Under the pieces are notes generated by a model that saw only the letters and a program-made list of their open reading frames with translations, searched no databases and had not been told where the DNA came from. DNA of 64,000 nucleotides from Biscogniauxia marginata (lineage: Eukaryota; Ascomycota; Sordariomycetes; Xylariales; Xylariaceae), in assembly GCA_022695795.1 (NCBI GenBank), contig MU404058.1, positions 248,001 to 312,000 of the forward strand, read 5' to 3'. Positions 47,546 to 61,600 of the stretch are shown in pieces; within the stretch, counting starts at the first letter, position 1, and every line of letters begins with the position of its first letter. A program made the position numbers and the translations under genes.

Positions 47546-49442
47546 GCAGGCTCTTGGGAAAACAACGGTAGTTGAGAGAAGAAGGCAAGAAACATGCTGA
47601 TTTTCTCCGTGGGCATGGTGAAAGCGCTGGAGGCTTTCTCGCCCCACTCGTGAGAACTAGAAGCCTGAATTGCCGCTAAGCAGTAGGACTCTGATAAGAT
47701 ATTGGATCCATAAGTGACCTTTTCCACCCAAACGAATGCCGGTGTGTCCCATTTAGCTTCGTTTGCCTTAAGGTACTTGACGCCGAGGTCGATACTCTCT
47801 CGTGTCTCTTCGTCAAGAGCTTTAGCAAACCATGGTAGATGGGCAAGTCTTTTTAGAGTCAGTACGGCATAAGCTGTGATTTCCGCCGAATCCTTCCAAG
47901 AGCCGTTGGTTGACTGGGTGCTCAGGGTGCGTATGAGAATCTGCAAGGTCACTAGTGGGATGCGTTCTGAGATTATATGCCCGGGAAGTTCACGAAGGAT
48001 GTTGCTGCCCCAAGCTTAAACGACTCGTATTAGCGCCTCCGCTAGGAGCATCATGGAGTACTGTATCTCCAGGTTCTGCAGCCCATCGTCAGTAATGAGG
48101 GAGGTTTTATCAGCAGGGCGAGATAACTTACCCACTTGTCGGAGATTTTTCCCTCGTACCACGTCTGGTAGAGGTAATTAAGAGACTTCAAAACCTGTGG
48201 AAGATAACGGGATGCGCTTGCAGAACGAACAATAGCATTTAGTACATTACAGTTAGCGCTGAAAGACGCCGTAGACTCGTTGTTGTAAGTCTTAAAATGC
48301 GTCTGGGACTCGAATTCTTTGATCATATCCTCGCATGTCGTTGGTCGGTTCAGCAGGCTGAGGGTTATTATGGACTTCGCTGTATCGTCTGCATCCGGAA
48401 GAACTCCCGGGGCTGTATTTGAGATTAGCCATTCATCATAACGCACCATCTCATTCGTGGAGGTGTCGTACCAAACCCAGTGATTCCTGCACCATCTCGC
48501 TGTTGAGCTTCTAGGAAATCCGCAATTTAACGGATATTATCTTTTCCAAGATTTTCAACCGTGAATCCAGACTCGAGAAGCGTCGAAAGAACCTGCTGAA
48601 CTGTTAGTGGGGGTGTTGCTCACATCTGGTGGCCGAATTGACTTTACCCAAGTGGTCTCGAATACTATGATGGGAAACGCGGACGGAACCCCACCATTAT
48701 TAGTTTCTACGACAAAGCGTAGATAGGTCTCTGCAGCTTCACTCCATGTTGAAGAATTCATTAAATACGCAGCAGTAGACGACGGGGAGGCCATCATCGC
48801 CCCATGACGAAGGTGGTGAGCCGTCCTGTCAATGTCAATCTTACCAATGAAGGCTTCTAGAGAATGAAGCAGAGTCGTCTGCTTAGGCGAGTAGATAATT
48901 TCTTCAGTGAAAGTAGACAATTTTCGGGCATTCATTTCTGTCAAAATCTTTGCTCCTGGAAATTCGAGACCTATCCCCTCCTTGCGAAGCAAGCCGAGCA
49001 GGGTCGGAATCAGGATCTCGAAGCCTACATGGATTGTTGAATGAACGTCCCAATTTTTCAGTTTCCGGTTTAAATAGGCACAGCCTTTCGAAATCCGAGT
49101 TGGCAAATCGGGCATTGTTGCAACGCCTGAGATTGTGGGGCTAGCCTTAAGCTTCGTAATTGCGAGTAAAGCCGCCATTGTGTTCAGAATTGCATCGACC
49201 TCTGCCTTGTTCTCGCCAAATCCTCCCTCGGGGGACTGATTATCCAGTAGCTTCTGGAAACATTGTGGATATAACCAGCGAGTTATCGTCTGGTCTCCCT
49301 GCTTCGTGGTTTTCGTCACCATTGCTACCCAAGCAGTATCATAGATGGACAGAGTCATTGAACTTGATCCATGATAGTGGGATCCAAGCGATTCTGCTAG
49401 ATAGTTTATGATCCTGCTAGACCTCGCGTTTAATGAGTTCAT
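47546..49442 (-). pseudogene. Bifunctional-type diterpene cyclase (CPS/KS-like), class II part only, truncated
   Basis: Start ATG at 49442. Exons 49442-48648, 48592 to about 48132, and 48075-47546; introns 55 and 56 bp. The N-terminus MTLSIYDTAWVAMV, the PEGGFGEN block, HGAMMASPSSTAAYLM and the class II acid motif DADD (in VLPDADDTAKS, about 48380-48398) are typical of fungal copalyl-diphosphate/kaurene-type synthases, which are about 900-1000 residues. Only about 560 codons remain: the class I domain with its DDxxD is replaced by an LTR at 47545. In-frame TAA occurs at 48529-48527 (NIR-stop-IADFLEAQQ) and 48018-48016 (IRVV-stop-AWGS), both fitting CAA to TAA. The frame also slips between about 48500 and 48455 by one base, unless an intron was missed. 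It is not functional. Confidence 0.87.
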
Positions 49443-50640
49443 AGTGAATAGCTGGATTGTTCCAAGTGTTCAAAAAGTTTTCATGATGACTAGCCGAGAT
49501 ATTTTGTATTTTTACGAGTCTAAATGCGCAGGATGTTAATTCCCAAGCTAACATGTGATGATCTTTATCTAGTAAGATCCTCAGGTTTATATAGTCTTTA
49601 TTCAGCCTTGGAGGTAGTTCATTAACAAGTTCTAGGGACGAAATGATTATTATATGCGGAGTACTCACACCTATAAAGTTATTCACTGTATACATAGGAA
49701 TAGTGGTGCTGTGCTCAGGCAGGTGTCAAATCTCATGATCAGTTTATTTATTAATTAATTATACCTCTAGGCCACTAGTGGAAACATCCGCATCATGAAT
49801 ATTTCAGTATTTATAATAACAGAAAAGGAAATGCTCTGAAAAACGCCTATTCGAGACCGGTAGAGCCACATAGCTTCGGGGGTATTATACTGCCCCCTTT
49901 TCTCGGCCGATGTAATTTATCTCTACCGCACCTCTTAATCATTATTCCTCCAACACTAATTTAGGCAGCCAATGAGCTATTGAGGTGACGATATCCTGTC
50001 CTACGTACTGCTAGGGATTTTAACTACGCAACTAGAGACCATAGGCGATCATCAAGTACTTGGTTGGGACGAGTAAAATATTCCGCAGGATTCAAGGACG
50101 TCGGGACCGATAACATGCTTAAATTGAGCCAAGAAACTATCATTTATGTAGGTCTCAGTTGCCACATCCCATAGGATTCATGCAGTATGATCGCAGGGTA
50201 TGTAAATGCCCTCAGTTTCGCCAGTGTAACCTTGGGCAGATTGTAGATATACTTATGAATGCAGTAAGACGATACCTACCAAATCCTTATGTAGCAAGTC
50301 GGAAATTCACGGTAGGATCAGGTCGGAGTAAAACAAAGTACCAAGTCATATGATAACCATGCCGCGAATATCGTGGCCTCATGGGACAAATAGCCGGTCC
50401 GATTGTGTAATTTGGAGTAACATTAGTTAGACACAATACATAGTCACTAAGGAACCCCTGGTTCCCCTAAAATCACATTTCTACCCTGAAGTACCAATAG
50501 TCGTTGGTACGAAAGATAATAAATTATCACTCCTGACGTTGGAAGCGGGGGCGGGTACTATGCAAAGAGACCTGCACGTTGATGTGTAGATATACAGCGC
50601 TGATCATGAGGGATGAAAGAGATGTTCTGCACAAGGATTA
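49443..50640. other. Upstream region of the cyclase relic, no gene recognised
   Basis: Normal to mildly AT-rich DNA. The minus-strand frame at 49417-49695 overlaps the cyclase start in another frame and matches nothing; the 64-codon plus-strand frame at 50159-50353 is unrecognised. It probably held the cyclase promoter. Confidence 0.45.
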
Positions 50641-53454
50641 GATGTAATATTAAAAGTATTCGCCATGGTGTTAAGAAAAAGTATAAAGAAAAAAACAAAT
50701 CCCATAGCAAATACTTTATAAATACCAAAGCATTATTAAACACTATTAATTACTATATATACCTTTATATACTTCGTTTAAGTAGTAATTATCGTTTTAA
50801 TGATTATATTATTTAATAATACGCCTTACTATTAATTAATTATACGCTTCCTTAATATAAATAAGCTTAATTTAACTTTTCGAACTAAAAAGCGAAAAAG
50901 AAAACCGTTACGGAGATTTAAGCCCCTTTTCTCGCGATAGTTCGCCGGGCTTATTAATAGACTTTATAATACTTGATATTAATATACCTTTTAACCTTAA
51001 TAACGTATTTAACTAGATATATAAATAAAAACTTTTTAATAAACGTTTTTAAGCTTAATTTTCGGCTTAAAAGGCCCTTGCCATCGCGTAGACACCCCCC
51101 CCTCTTTATTTTTATTTGTATATAACCGTTTTGTAAAAAGTATAGTTATATTAATAACTTTATTACTACCTCGACTTATATTAATAACGAGAATAACTTT
51201 TTATAAAGCTTTTATCGAAACCCGGTAAGATTAATCTCTAGAAATCGATTTTTAAAACCCTTTTAAATTAGGTCGATTTAAACTTAACGCGAAATCCGTT
51301 TTCTTTATATACTTAAAATGCATTTTCCTATTAAAGAAATTCCTCGAAAAAATTAAAGCTTTTAAATTTTAACATTTTTATATTTATCGCGAATAATATA
51401 AAGATAACACACTTTATTATTACGTATTTAATAAATAGTTTAAAAAAATAAATTTGTAACGTTTATTATTTCGATATTAAGCGTTTTTATTTAAATATTA
51501 GTTTTACTAAAAATAAAACTATTACTTAAAAATATTTATATAAAAAAGGGTTTATATATATTAATAGAGATATAACGTAGCCACGTAAATATTAAAAAAA
51601 AGTTAAAATAAATTTCTAGTTTAAGGTTTTTACCTTTTAAACGAAGAAGGAATTCTTTAAGAGATTCGAAGAATGTGCCTCACGAGATTTAATTTTACAT
51701 TTTATAGTAATAAGCTTATATACGGATTAGAAATGAAGACTTATAATTTAGAAATATATTTTATTAAACCTTAATAAAATCTAGAACCTACCGAAAAAAC
51801 TCTAGAAATAAAAAAAGGAGAATCTTCTTAATAAACTAAATAAATGCTTTTTTACTTTTTAATATTACACTTTTCGTAATTATCTTGCCCGTCGGCGAGG
51901 GGTAATTACGTACGGGTTGTGGGGACTCGTAAGCCTATTAAGCGTCTTAGGGGGTTTCGGGGGTACTCTACTCTCGTGCCTCGGGGGGCCCCCCTCTTTA
52001 TACCCTCCGATATAAAGTAAACGCTATAAGTCTCCTCGGCATTTTTATAGGTAATCACCTCCCCCCTCGAGGGCGTTTTAGCCCGGAATAAGAAGTTCTT
52101 TTTGCTTATTAAGTATTCGTTTAAGGGTTTCTAGCTTTATATAAACGTTTATTTTATAATAATTTATATAACTTTCCTTTTTATTTTAGGTCCTTTTTTA
52201 TTTTCGTTTTTTAAGGGGTTCCCCTTTTTATAAGGAGAGGGTTATATATAATATTTAAAAAGATACGTTTTAGCGAATTAATAAAGACTTATTCGCGGTT
52301 TTATAAAAAGTAAAGCGTTAATATTTACTTAAAACGACTCCGCATATTATGTATTTACGGAGAGACCCGTCTTTTTAAGATAATATAAGCTCGATTTTTC
52401 GGGCTTTATTATTATATAGCTAGGGTATAAAACGCCGCGTTAATAAATAAGAACGTTAATTATATCGTCGTAAATAATATCCTTTTAAATAATAAGGGAC
52501 TTAATTAGTTTTACAAGTAAATACTAAGATGTTAAGTCGCTTTTTTAGTAATAAACAAATATATACGCTTTATAAGTTTTATAAACTAGGCCTTGCTATG
52601 TATTTACGTTTTTAACTAGGATTTTAAAGACTACTTTGAAATAAACATGAAATAAACGTGAAATAATTAAAAGGAAATTGTATATTTATAAAGATTAAAT
52701 TTCCACTTTTTATCGAACGAGAAGGACCTTACACTTTAAATAATTAAATAAAGGCTTTTAATTAATTTATTAAAAAGGTAGAAATTAATAATAGTTTCGA
52801 GGCATAAAGAATTAAAGTTTTTATTATATAAAATAAATTAAAAATTTAAAAACCCAAAAAATTGTTATAAAAAGGCGGTTATTTTTTAGTTTTAATCTTA
52901 TTTATAAACATAGCATTTTTTTAAACTTAATAAACGGAAGTAAATAAATCTCGAACCTTTAAAGCGGGAAAAGTAACATTAAGGTTATTACTAATTAAAC
53001 CACTAGTAATTTCCGAAATCCTAAATAAAAGCCGCATTCTAAATCGAAAAGTAAAGATAGCCGTGCGTTTACGCTTAGGCCTTTTATCCTCACTATCCGA
53101 AATCTCCTTATCCGCCTTCCGCTTCGAGGGTCCAGGCTCCTTATCCATATTCATCCTCTTTATCTTAGCCGCAACACTATTCACCCCTTTATAAATAAAC
53201 TTTTTAGTAATAAAAAAAAGTACGTGAATTAACATTATAACGTAAAGATTATATTTTATAATACTCTTCTTCTTAATTCGATAAATTTTATCCGTTTTAT
53301 TATTACGAGTTTTTATAACTCAATTAATAAGTAATTAAATAGAAAAAAGGAAAAACTATAATTAAAACTTAATACGAAAATAATGATATTAATTTAAAAT
53401 AATATTAAGCCGCTACTTTTTATTTATAAAACGAAAATAAAAAAGCTAAGTATT
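50641..53454. repeat. Unidentified RIP-degraded repeat region
   Basis: AT-rich, stop-filled and not homologous to the gypsy copies. A less mutated, GC-richer island lies at about 51885-52090. A minus-strand frame at 52927-53235 (102 codons) has a Lys/Arg/Ser-rich middle (PSKRKADKEISDSEDKRPKR) like a nuclear localisation segment and may be a remnant of a transposon protein. No terminal repeats found. Confidence 0.5.
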
Positions 53455-53923
53455 TATAACGAACCTCCTTATATGTTCTTAGTCAACTAACTTCACAAGT
53501 AAATACGTACTAGGTTTTCTTGATTTAAAAATAACAATGAATTAAGATTAGTTTAAGTGATTTATAATGTTTTATTCGTTAAAGAGGTTTTAAAGTACTT
53601 TCACTATAATATTAAAAAGTAATTATAATCTTAAATTAATAACTAAAAAACTAAAATAAATAACTAAATATATAGGAAATTTCAATCTATTTATACTTAT
53701 TCTTCTTAATACATATTCCCTTTTTACACCAACTATTATATAAAAAGAATCTATTTAAATCTGAAATTAACTTAAATTCCATTTATAATAATTTAAGAAT
53801 AACTTAAATCACATTACATAACGTTTTATTAAATGACGAAAATAAATCTTCTTATACTTACATTCTTAGTTCGTATTTTAACACCTTTATAAAAAATCCT
53901 TTTAATATAATTAGTTCGTAATA
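53455..53923 (-). repeat. 3' LTR of gypsy element D (469 bp)
   Basis: Starts TATAACGAACCTCC and ends TTCGTAATA, as in the other minus-oriented LTRs. Confidence 0.75.
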
Positions 53924-56900
53924 TTATTTCTCTCCTTTTAAAATCTTTATTTTAAAGATCTTTTTTAGTAAGTTCTTTTTCATTTATCATTTTTAATATA
54001 TCGGGGGTTTTTAAGTCCATTATAAAGCCTCATAAAAATTAACGCGAAACTCGCAATATTATTACTTTATTTATCCGCTTTACTAGCTATAAAGTGTTTC
54101 TTTATTTTTATTACTTTTAAATTAATTCTTTTTACTTTATGATTTTAAAGTTTAAAACCTGTTTTACTTACACTACCAAAGTCCGAAGTTATTATAACGG
54201 TAATAGCACCGCGATATTTAACTTATTTAATATTACTCGCGAACAAGAAAAGCTCGCTATAAAGCGTCGTCGTGCCGAGAAAGAGTTTTAAGCATTAACG
54301 AGACAAATAATCCATATATATAAATAAAAAGAGTTCTTAAGAAAACAGGGTTTTAAGATATTAAAACGTGGTTTTTCTTCCATCGAAAAAATGGAAAAAG
54401 TGGGGGAGGAAAAATAAAAGCGTTTAAAAAAGGAGTAAACCAAACTAAAAACTAAATAGCGTTCGTTAACTAAGTAAATTAATGCTGTTTCTACGGCCGT
54501 CCCCTCTTTCGACTTATCCTTTTTAAATCAGGATCTCGATTTTCGGGCCCTTTTAACCGATCCGGGTTCTAGCGATAAAAGTTTTTAAGTTTAACTATTA
54601 AATTCTTTAAATGCTTAAGTGGTTTTTAAGTATTCTTTTTAAGTAGGTATTCTTTTTATTTAACAAAATATTATAATTAATTTTTAATTCGTTTTAAATT
54701 TAATATTTTTTTTATTTTATACTTATTAAGGTTTTTTTTAAATTCTAGTTAGCTTTTTAGTAAGGCGTTTTTTAGTGTTGGTTTTAAAAGTAAAACATGA
54801 AATATAAAATATATTCTAGATCTTTTTAATAGCACTAACTTGTAATTAACTTTTAAAATAACCTTTTTAATTTTATATAGTCCTAATTTCTTAAATTTAA
54901 GTTTTTTATTAAGTCGTTTTATTTTAATTTAGAGTATTTTTAATATTACACCTTATTATTAGCGGAGTAAGTAAACCATGTCTCCTTTTTTAAGAATTAG
55001 TTCTTTAATTCTCTTTTTATTATAATACCTTGTTATTTTATTTTAAATAAATTATAATTCTTTTTATAATCGTTATTATACTACTTAAATCTTTTTAAAT
55101 AGTATTTTTGCTTTCGAGGCTTTTATTTCGACTTTTAGTGTTTTTATGAGTTTAATTAGTTGTTTTTGGATTTCCGCTTTTTACCCGTATATTGCTTTAT
55201 ATAGTGACATTTTCATGTTTTCGTTAACCGAAGTGTTATATACTATTTAAGTTATTAATAGCAATTCTACCTAGTTATTCATTTCCTAGTTAATATAGCT
55301 TTATAAATATTGTTTTATTATTTAGTTTTATCTTTTTATTTATTTGTTTATTTAGGGATAATATGTTATAAACAACTTTTATTTAACTTTTATTCGTTTT
55401 ATTAGGTTTATTTAAAATTTTAAAGTAAATAACTTGTTTTTATTTAAAATAATATGTTTTAATAATCTATATTTATTAACGTATTTTTTTAAGAAATTAA
55501 AAATTAGTTGTTTTACTATGCTTGATTTATTAAATAGTAAGAAGTAAGCATATTTTGTGAATTTATTAACGATTACTTATATATTGTTATAAGGCACTCT
55601 TATAATAGGATCTTTTAACTTTAGGAGTTTCATTATGAAATCTTATATAATTATGTGTTACGCTTTATTAGGTATTTAAGTTAATTATAGTAATTTATAT
55701 GGTTTATGTCGTGATGCTTTAGCTTTATTATAAATATTATAAATTTTTATAATTCTTTTAATTATTTGTCGCATCCCTGGGAAGTTAAATTCCTTTTAAA
55801 GTCGTTTTATTGTTTTAAAAATTCCTTGGTGACTATATAGAAGATATTTGTGGAATTCTTTAACGAATTCGTTTTGTACTCGTTCTAATATGTATACCTT
55901 TTCCTTATATAAGAGAAGTTCATCGCTAAATCCTTATTAAGACTATAATTATTTTTCTTTTTAATTATAATTTTCCTTAAAACGTTATTTCTAGTTTTTT
56001 ATATTGATTTACATATAAGTTAATATAACTAATTTATTATTTTATTGTTTAAACATCTAGATATTTCTTTTATTAATTTTTAATTTTTAATTTCTCTTTT
56101 TACTAAGAAGATTTACTTAGATATTTTCTTTTTCTTTAATGTACTAAATTTTAAAATTAAAATTAAATAAGAAAATTATTTAACACTTATATCTCTAGTT
56201 AAACATTTATATTATTATAAATCGTGTAAGGTTTTTATGGTTTAAATATATCTTAATAAGTTCCTTAATTCCGCTAAGCTATAGTTCTTATTTTTTTAGT
56301 GCTTTAATGACTATTAACAATTTCTTATTATAAATTTAATAATTTAGTTTAATATTATATAATGCTTTAAATAGGTACGCGACTAAATACCATTTTCCAT
56401 TATCTTCTAATTGCTTTAAAACTACTTTAATGGCGAAATTTAAAGCGTTTATCCTTAGTCGTTTCTTTTTATTTTCGTTTAGAAGTTTACATATAACCTC
56501 ATTAATTACAACTTTCTTTAATTATTAAAAAGCCTATTTAGCTTCTTTAGTGAAATGAAAAGCCTCTCTTGTTTTTACTAAAATAATTAGTTTTATTAAT
56601 AGTTTAGCGATTCGCCTGAAATCTTTAATAAGTTATTTAACGTAATTAATAAAGCCAAAAAATGCGCATATGTTTATAACACTCTTAGGTTTTAACTAAT
56701 CCTTAACTACTACTATTTTCCCTTTTTAAATATGGATTTCTCTTAGACTTATTATAAACCTTAAATAATCCAGTTTTCTGATATGCTATTTATTTTTAGT
56801 CGAATAAATAAATAGGTTTACTTTTTCTAGGGCTTTTAACATTTGTTTTATACGTTCCTTATATTCCTTCTCGCTTTTTAAGTAAATTAATATATCGTTT

Positions 56901-58293
56901 AAATAAACGAATATAAATTTATTTAAAAACTTATAAAAAATCGTTATAATTATATATTAAAATATAACAAGTGCGTTATTAAGTCTAAACGGCATAACCT
57001 TATATTTATAGTATCTATATATCGTTTAAAATGCGGTATATTATTCATGTCCTTTAGTTATTTTAATTATATAATATTTATCGCAAAGGTTTAATACTAT
57101 AAAAATTTAGGTTTTATTAATTTATTTTCTTATAAGTTTTATTAATAGTAATAAGTATTCGTTTTTCTTGGTTATTTTATTAAAATGTTAATAATCGATT
57201 ACTCGTCGCTATATTAGATTTCCTTCTTTATTAACACGTTACTTTTCATTTTTATTAATTTTTGGTATTATAACTATTAAGTATCTTAACGAGGATTTTA
57301 ATTCTTAAAAATATCCTTTATTAAGATCTTTTTAAATTCCTTTTTATAGTGCTTTTTATTTTTCCTAATTTATAAGATATATTAAAAATAATTTTAACTA
57401 CTTTCTTTTCTTAAAATAGATTTAGTAATTTTATTAGTTATGTTTTAATAATTCTTCTTTTGTTCTGTTTTTAAATAATTTATAAAAACGGAGGTATTCG
57501 CGTGGTACTTTTTTCGTTAGATTTTTAGGCTTAGTTGCTTGAATTATATAGGCGATATATTTCGTTTTTGCATTCGTTTTTTTAGAGTCACTTGCGGTAC
57601 TTATCTCGTAACCTGTAGTGGTTAACTCCTCTTATTTCTAATCTTAATAAAACGTGTTTATCTCGAAATTTATTCGTAAATTGCTTTTTTTAAGTTAATT
57701 CATTTTTAGCATTATGTCGTGACTTAATATATATATAATATTAAAAATGACTTGCTCAAAATGTCTTTAAATGGTTATTAAAAGAGGGATTATTTCTTTT
57801 AACACTTTATTATTCTCGTAACTAAATATGTATTTTTCGAAGTTCCGTAATTAGTATAAACTTTGTTTATATATTTATAATATTTTATCTTTTTAAGTTA
57901 TCTTAATTAAAATATAGCTTTTATTTGTTTTTAAGTTTTTAAGAGCTTTATACTTTTTTTATTATACTTGACTCTAGTTATAATGGTATTATTAAGTCTC
58001 GATTTAACTTCATATAAAGACTTATTATTTATAGCTTCTTATTACTTTACTAGCGAGAGCCTTTACCGTTTTTTGGTTTTTTACGCCTTTTTTCTTTTAG
58101 GTTTCTTTAAGTTATTATAGCTTGGATATCCTTCCATTTTTAGGTTTTTATAAGAGCGTGTTTCTAGTAATTATTTTTCATGTAATAAGGAGTAAGAGGT
58201 TTATCTTTTATGTAAAACCTTATATATTAAAACTTTAATTCTTTTTCGAGGGCCTTTTTATAACTTAAATCTATTTTTTTATTAACTCAAAAT
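53924..58293 (-). mobile_element. Gypsy element D internal region (pol, RIP-degraded)
   Basis: Minus-strand pol homologous to 30034-35070. The reverse transcriptase motif near 56890-56930 reads YLND. It is cut at 58293 by element E; the gag part and 5' LTR must lie beyond the window. Confidence 0.78.
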
Positions 58294-58679
58294 TATTACG
58301 ACTTAACAAGGGTAAAAGGAATTAAGGTGGTCATGTGATCTAAGGTCACATAATTATAAAAAGGAGAATACCAAGATTCTTAGTTGTTCTCCTGAGAATT
58401 TGGGAGAAGGTAGGTATAACTCCCTATAAAGAATAAAGTATAAATAAATTAAAATTTCCTACGTATCTAGTTATTCATTTTAGTTCTTTAACTATTAATT
58501 TAAGACTATAATCACTCTTTAATATTATAATAAAAATACTTTGAAACCTTTTTAACAAATATAACATCGTGAATTATTTAAACCAATCTCAATTCATTAT
58601 TACTTTTAAATTAAGAAAACCTAATATGTACTTATTTATGAAGTTAGTTAACTAAGAACACATAGGGAGATTCGTCACA
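58294..58679 (+). repeat. 5' LTR of gypsy element E (386 bp)
   Basis: Starts TATTACGAC, ends GATTCGTCACA. It lacks the 41-bp tandem repeats of element C, explaining its shorter length. Confidence 0.78.
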
Positions 58680-61600
58680 TTTTAATAACTCCTTAATCAA
58701 TGCTTAACATTGGTTTAGGAGAAGGAACCCTCGGTCAAATCGTCCCAGGATAAACATGCCCCTTAAGACTAAAGGGTAACAAGAAAAAAAACAAGTAAAA
58801 GAATAACAATTAATAAGCTCTTAAACGAAAGCTTTAAATTCTTTTATGATATAATAAAAAGGTTTAAAGGAATTAACATAAGAGTTAATTATAGTTACAG
58901 CTAAAAAAGAGTTATAAAAGGACACCTTAAAAGCTTAGCAAGAAGAATCATTTAAAGAAGAAGAAAAAAAGGAGGAAAAAACACCTAAAAAAAACAAATA
59001 AGTAAAATAACCTTTACTTCTTAAAAACAAGTAACCGAAACCACCTTTAAACGATAACGACCTTAATAACTTAAACGATAAAAACAATATAATAACCCCC
59101 GATATAAAGGGTTTTAAATTAATTATACTTAATAAATATAATGGGTTAAGCGATCTAAAAGGATTTTTAATTCAAGTCGAAACCTATTTACGGTTTTATT
59201 ATAAAACGATTACTATTAAAAAATAAAAGGTTTTCACGATATCTCAGCTTCTCGTTAAAACTACTTTAACCTGGTTTTAACTAGTGTTAAAAGATTATTT
59301 AGAAAACGGATTAAACGCCCAAAAAAACATAAAGAAAGTCTTTAAGGATTATAAAGAGTTTAAAAAACAACTTAAATCTATGTTCGGCAATTTAATCCTT
59401 AAATAATAAGCCGAAACTCGACTTCATAAATTATAACAAGATAAGAAGGCTTTAAATTACGCTATTAAGTTCAAGAAACTCGCAAGTTAATTATAACTAT
59501 TTATTAAAAGCTTATATTACTTATTTTATTAAGGACTAAAAAACCATATAAAGAATAAGCTATATAAAATAAATCTATATAAAAAAAGGAACCCAGGAAA
59601 GTTTAATAACTACGTTATAATAGTAATTATTATTAATAACGAAAATTTTGAACGGTACCTTAAAAAAAAAAACGGTATAACGAAGGAATAGCGATTAGTT
59701 GAAAAAAGGAAATCATAGAAGCGGTGCCGGAACTAGGAAAGGCATTAAAACTAAATTAAACCTTATTAAAATTAACGTTACTCGAAAAGAGTAAAAAAAA
59801 CAAAATAAATTAACTATTAAGTGTTTTAATTATAAAAAGAAAAAACATTATAAAAACGAGTATTAAAGTTCTAAGAAATAAGAACTAAGAACAAGAGGGA
59901 TTTCTTAACCCGAGAAAAGAACTTTTAAAGTGAGAATTCATTTCGAAAACAATAAGAAAATAAATTAAGTGTTTATTATTATTATTATTAAAGTAAAGAA
60001 AAACGAGGAAGTCCTTATAGAAAAAGTTTATAGATATTATTAAGTTAATTATAAAAACTATTTAAAAAATAACTACATATACTTGGGATATTTTATATTA
60101 AAACAAGTTAAATAAGGATATAACGAAAACGAATTACTATATAAATATAATAATTATAAATTAGGATATAACTTAAGAATTAAGTTAAACCATAATAAGT
60201 TATATTAAAGCCATTATAACGACGATAAATATAAAACCTACTAAAGAAAAAGCCAACATAATAATGTAAACTAGAGGTTTTATATAAATAACAGCTGTGA
60301 TATCCATTAAAACTCAAAAGAACACGCATTATTACATTAAAGTTTTTATATTAACGACGTTTGTTAAGTACATAAAAGTTTTAAAGATAAAGCCGGTTAT
60401 TATTTTCAAGAACTAGAAAGTAATAACATGAAAGAAAATGAGTATATTTATAATAACGTCCCACGATGGCCATATTACTTTAAAGCATATTATCTTTACC
60501 TAAGTTCCGAAAGAAGTAACGAAGAAATTGCTAAAGGTTATATATATTATACCTCGGTACCATGCGACGTACACGACTTGCTCAAAGCGGGTTTCGAAAA
60601 AGACGAAGTTAAGGACGAATTATGGGAATTATAAAAAGAACTACATTTTCTATAATAGCTCGAAAAACGAGCTAAGTATGACACTAGTTTATTCGGCTTA
60701 ATAAAAAAACACTTAATAAAATAACAAACAAAAATATGTGTAACTAAACTAGATTATAAATAAATCGTTAAAATATACTTTAAGAAAAGGGGAAAGTTTT
60801 TAAAAATTAATATAAACCTATAAAGAAACATCAAATTACCCTTAATAAACGAATTTAAGAATTATACATTTTATTTAAAGATAATCCAAAACCTTAAGAA
60901 ATTTTAAGTTAATAAAAAAATAAATTTAGGTTATAAAAGGGCCCTCGAAAAAGAATTAAAGTTTTAATGTATAAAGTTTTATATAAAAAATAAACCTTTT
61001 ACCCCTTATTATATAAAGAATAATTAAAAAAATTGTTTAAATAATGATTACTAGAAACACGCTTTTATAAAAGCCTAAGAATAAAAGGATATCCGGGTTA
61101 TAATAACTCAAAGAAACCTAAAAGAGAAAAGACGTGAAAAACCAAAAAACAGTAAAAGCTCTTATTAGTAAAGCAGCGAAAAGCCATAAATAGCAAGTCC
61201 TTATATAAAGTCTAGTCGAGACTCGATAATACTATTAAAACCAGAGTTAGAAACAATAAAAGAGAGTACAAAGCCCTTATAAACTTAGGAATAAACAAAA
61301 GCTATATCTTAGTTAAGATAACTTAGAAAAACAAGATACCATAAATATATAAATAAAGTTCATATTAATTACGGAACTTCGAAGAATACATGTCTAGTTA
61401 CGAGAATAGTAAAATGCTAAAAAAGATAGTTCCTTTCATGGTAACCATTTAAAGACACCTCAAGCAAGTCATTTTTGACATTACATATATATTAAGTCAC
61501 GACATGATTCTAGAAATAAATTAGCTTAAAAGAAATAATTCACGAATAAATTTCGAGATAAACACGCTTTATTAAGATTAAAGATAAAAGGAGTTAATCA

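Noticed and set aside
47080..47550. Simple target-site insertion of the LTR into the cyclase gene
   Set aside because: The 5-bp flanks differ and no cyclase sequence is seen on the left side.
52927..53235. 102-codon frame as a functional gene
   Set aside because: It lies in RIP-degraded DNA with no homologue I know; kept only as a possible transposon remnant.
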